From Candidatus Limimorpha caballi (GTDB lineage Bacteria; Bacteroidota; Bacteroidia; Bacteroidales; F082), in NCBI GenBank assembly GCA_018064605.1, contig JAGHUX010000006.1, positions 1 through 64,000 on the forward strand: a stretch of 64,000 nt of DNA. Reading direction: 5' to 3'. The position numbers and the translations under genes were made by a program. Shown one piece after another: positions 62,021 to 64,000 of the stretch; position 1 is the first letter of the stretch; each line of letters begins with the position of its first letter. The notes below the pieces were generated by a model, which saw only the letters and a list, made by a program, of their open reading frames with translations, was not told the DNA's origin and did not search any database.

Positions 62021-62839
62021 TTATTTGACTGTTACCAAGAAGAATGTCATGACGGTCACGCCGAGTGAGAGCATTGAGATAATCAGCGAATACGGGACGT
62101 TCGCGAAGCCCCAGCGTTTTATCGACAGCGGCTCTACGTATATCACGTCATTCGGTTTAAGATAGTAGTTCGGGTCGGAGAGGATGTCGGCGTTATTGAT
62201 GTTGACTTTCACGATCTGAGAGCCTTCCGTGGTCTGGTGAATTATCTTCACATTGGCTTTGTCGGCGAAATCGGTTGGGTTTCCTGCCAGCGACAGTGCC
62301 TGGAAGATGTTGATGTCCGACTGGTAGATCTGATATTGGCCGGGTTTTGAGACCTCGCCGAGAATGGTCAGGTTGAAGACACCAAGTTTCACATATACGA
62401 TTGTCTCCTTTTCATACTGGTCGATGATTGTCTGTATCTTCTGCTGTATCTCCTCGATTGTCAGGTCTTTGACGTAAATCTTGCCGGCATACGGGAAGTC
62501 GATCTGTCCTTCATCGCTGACGGTGAAACCATTCAGGTAGATGCCCGCGTTACCTGCCGACGACTGGCTCGAGGCACTTGTCGCCAGATTTGTGTTTGCC
62601 GACTGGTTGAAGAACGACAAGAAATTCTTGTCCATACTCGAGACCCTTATGTACAGGTTGTCGCCCGGCTGGATCTTGTAGCTGAAACTCCTTTTGTTCA
62701 AATACTCAATTGAGGAGATGCTATCGAGGCTTTGTGCGTTCTGTAACATCAACACTCTCTTCTGCGAGACGCACGACGTCATCAGCGAGGCGGCGGCCAC
62801 GAAAGAAATCAAGACCAGTTTGAATATGTTTCTATTCAT
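62021..62839 (-). CDS. Wza-like outer-membrane polysaccharide export lipoprotein
   Basis: About 272 residues from ATG 62839 (MNRNIFKLVLISFVAAASLM). The ten extra codons upstream are less likely. Lipobox LMTSCVS (Cys23). Polysaccharide export sugar-binding domain (YKIQPGDNLYIRVSSMDKNF), then an SLBB domain (LTILGEVSKPGQYQIYQSDI), and a C-terminal helix (ANVPYSLIISMLSLGVTVMT). It forms the export channel used with the Wzc-like kinase encoded 20 bases downstream. Confidence 0.93.
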   Translation of the reverse strand: MNRNIFKLVLISFVAAASLMTSCVSQKRVLMLQNAQSLDSISSIEYLNKRSFSYKIQPGDNLYIRVSSMDKNFLSFFNQSANTNLATSASSQSSAGNAGIYLNGFTVSDEGQIDFPYAGKIYVKDLTIEEIQQKIQTIIDQYEKETIVYVKLGVFNLTILGEVSKPGQYQIYQSDINIFQALSLAGNPTDFADKANVKIIHQTTEGSQIVKVNINNADILSDPNYYLKPNDVIYVEPLSIKRWGFANVPYSLIISMLSLGVTVMTFFLVTVK

Positions 62840-62852
62840 TTCAATGATATTT

Positions 62853-63371
62853 TTATTCCGAAGGCACACATTTGAGCGTCAGGTTTCTGATGCCGTAAAG
62901 CGGGTCTCTCGGATATTTGTTTTCTATGTTGAATTTATACTCTCCTATCTCATTGATGTTCAATTCACTCATCAAAGGAAACTGGAAGAAATAAAGGCCG
63001 TCTGTTTTCTGCGACTTCCAATTTCCGTCGTTGTCCTTCAGGGCGAAACTGTATTCACGGGCGCGACGGCTGCCATCGGCACCCTCGAACACCATGCAGA
63101 AATCCAGCCTGTTCTCCGAATCGCTGTATCGATATATGTTCGGAAAATCCTCGGAGACGGTCACTTCCATGATGACATCTACAATCGCTGGGGCCTTCAC
63201 CACGTTGAACGAAGCCACGATGTTGTCGAATCTCCCCCACTGCCCGTCGGCGAAGCTCTTCGAGATGACGACCTGCTCATTCCGCCTTGAACACGACGCG
63301 AAAACCATCGCAACCACAATCAGCGCGACTGTTGAAAACAAGCGGACACTATGTCTGACACGGCATGTCAA
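62853..63371 (-). CDS. GldH-like lipoprotein
   Basis: About 172 residues from a TTG at 63371. The longer frame starts at the -7 box and is not usable, while a shorter start at a second TTG (63341) is possible. Lipobox MVFASCS. The mature part (VVISKSFADGQWGRFDNIVA, the late GEYKFNIENKYPRDPLYGIR, NLTLKCVPSE) follows the outline of GldH-type gliding lipoproteins: a central beta-sandwich and a closing GI-R/D strand. The similarity is distant. It is the first gene of the export cassette (gldH-like, wza, wzc, upxY), so an envelope or secretion role is likely. Confidence 0.65.
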   Translation of the reverse strand: MTCRVRHSVRLFSTVALIVVAMVFASCSRRNEQVVISKSFADGQWGRFDNIVASFNVVKAPAIVDVIMEVTVSEDFPNIYRYSDSENRLDFCMVFEGADGSRRAREYSFALKDNDGNWKSQKTDGLYFFQFPLMSELNINEIGEYKFNIENKYPRDPLYGIRNLTLKCVPSE

Positions 63372-63393
63372 TGCAGAAATTATTTTGAAGTCG

Positions 63394-63401
63394 CAAAGAT
63401 A
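63394..63401 (-). promoter_or_regulatory. -7 box for the gldH-like/export operon
   Basis: The minus strand reads TATCTTTG. It lies 23 bases upstream of the chosen TTG start and overlaps the longest open frame, which excludes a start at 63404. Confidence 0.6.
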
Positions 63402-63446
63402 CAATTATTTTGAAGACAATTGACATTTTTTTATCATTTTTTTTGC

Positions 63447-63454
63447 TATTTTTG
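63447..63454 (+). promoter_or_regulatory. -7 box for mrdA
   Basis: TATTTTTG matches the consensus, 40 bases before the mrdA ATG. Confidence 0.6.
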
Positions 63455-63493
63455 CGCGTCATTATTCTGATGTGAAACCGCTTTTGTAACGTT

Positions 63494-64000
63494 ATGATAA
63501 AGAACAAGATAAATTATTCAGGCAGGCAATATGTGATTATTGCGGCGTTTGTTGCCGTCGCTCTGATAATAGCTGTCAAGCTCTTTTCGATACAGGTTCT
63601 GGACGACAAATACAAGCGTTCGTCGGAGAACAACACGCTCCGTCACATCACTCAGTATCCGGCTCGCGGCAAGGTTTACGACCGCAACGGGAGGCTTGTC
63701 GTCTTCAACGACGCGGTTTACGACCTCATGATCATTCCGGGTTTGGCGCGTGACATTGACACCTGTTCATTTTGTAAGTTGTTGGACATCAACAATGAAA
63801 CATACAACAAACTTTACGACAAGGCGAGAAAATACTCATGGGTGACGCCGTCGGTGTTCATCTCGCAGATCAGCAAGGAGGAATACGGGCATATCGCCGA
63901 GATGATGTATCACTATCCCGGGTTTTACTTTCAGACACGTTCACTTCGGCAGTATCCGGAAGCCATCGCCGCGCACACTTTCGGCAGCATAGGTGAGGTC
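63494..64000 (+). CDS. mrdA: Penicillin-binding protein 2 (MrdA), 3' truncated by window edge
   Basis: 169 residues are visible. A short cytoplasmic start (MIKNKINYSGRQ) is followed by one membrane anchor (YVIIAAFVAVALIIAVKLFS), then the PBP dimerisation domain beginning QVLDDKYKRSSENNTLR, with the strongly conserved YPARGKVYDRNGRLVVFND. The transpeptidase domain lies outside the window. PBP2 cross-links peptidoglycan during rod elongation together with RodA. In many Bacteroidota it follows mreC-mreD; here it has its own promoter and a divergent export operon on its left. Confidence 0.93.
   Translation, partial: MIKNKINYSGRQYVIIAAFVAVALIIAVKLFSIQVLDDKYKRSSENNTLRHITQYPARGKVYDRNGRLVVFNDAVYDLMIIPGLARDIDTCSFCKLLDINNETYNKLYDKARKYSWVTPSVFISQISKEEYGHIAEMMYHYPGFYFQTRSLRQYPEAIAAHTFGSIGEV

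Overview
This is chromosomal DNA from a member of the Bacteroidota, most likely an uncultured Bacteroidales. Four things point there. The -7 promoter box TAnnTTTG recurs upstream of genes. Three proteins end in type IX secretion (T9SS) sorting domains. GldB- and GldH-type lipoproteins, a PorZ-like protein, an UpxY-family antiterminator and two carboxypeptidase-regulatory-domain TonB receptors are present. The ATP synthase a subunit carries the signal peptide usual in this phylum. Most of the window is ordinary core chromosome at moderate GC. A few AT-richer islets look accessory: the ORF6N gene at the left edge, the GxxExxY gene, the retropepsin pair, the glycosyltransferases, and the AAA/DUF4143 gene next to tRNA-Arg.

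Layout. 1-8.4 kb: a truncated ORF6N/PLD-like gene, a sugar aminotransferase, ribosomal protein L28, a TonB receptor, an MFS carrier, a GxxExxY gene flanked by CACGAAT repeat arrays, and the YifB/ComM ATPase. 8.5-17.2 kb: GldB, CinA, a nucleoside phosphorylase, a nitrilase-like protein without its catalytic Cys, two small beta-barrels and a tandem pair of aminopeptidase P paralogues. 17.2-20.3 kb: a two-gene operon (77-aa protein plus DTG retropepsin), then HMG-CoA reductase with a GYDIA-type GHMP kinase, which suggests mevalonate-route isoprenoid synthesis. 20.5-29.1 kb: a T9SS cargo, groES-groEL, and the block pheT / sigma-54 activator / lptE / TPR protein / secG.

29.2-34.4 kb holds atpBEFHAG, without the beta and epsilon genes, and with a strong hairpin between the c and b subunit genes. 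34.4-44.2 kb: a TlpA-like lipoprotein; a minus-strand operon of a T9SS beta-helix protein, a YfhO membrane protein and three glycosyltransferase-like proteins; and a YfaP-like secreted protein. 44.2-50.6 kb: an Ig-like lipoprotein, adenine deaminase, an rRNA methyltransferase, a heptose adenylyltransferase, a flippase-like membrane protein and tRNA-Arg(CCT). 50.8-64 kb: an AAA/DUF4143 ATPase, an Oar-like TonB receptor, PorZ-like protein, RecO, an export cassette (gldH-like, wza-like, wzc-like, upxY) read right to left, and the start of PBP2 (mrdA).

The genes form a cell-envelope theme: LPS transport (LptE), heptose activation, glycan transfer, polysaccharide export, T9SS cargo and machinery, and peptidoglycan elongation. 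Energy, folding and translation functions are interspersed. The most unusual material is the small-protein/retropepsin operon, the dispersed intergenic repeats that repeatedly abut or supply stop codons, the GxxExxY gene between inverted repeat arrays, the Cys-less nitrilase and the atpE-atpF hairpin. All family assignments come from reading motifs by eye; no database search was run.
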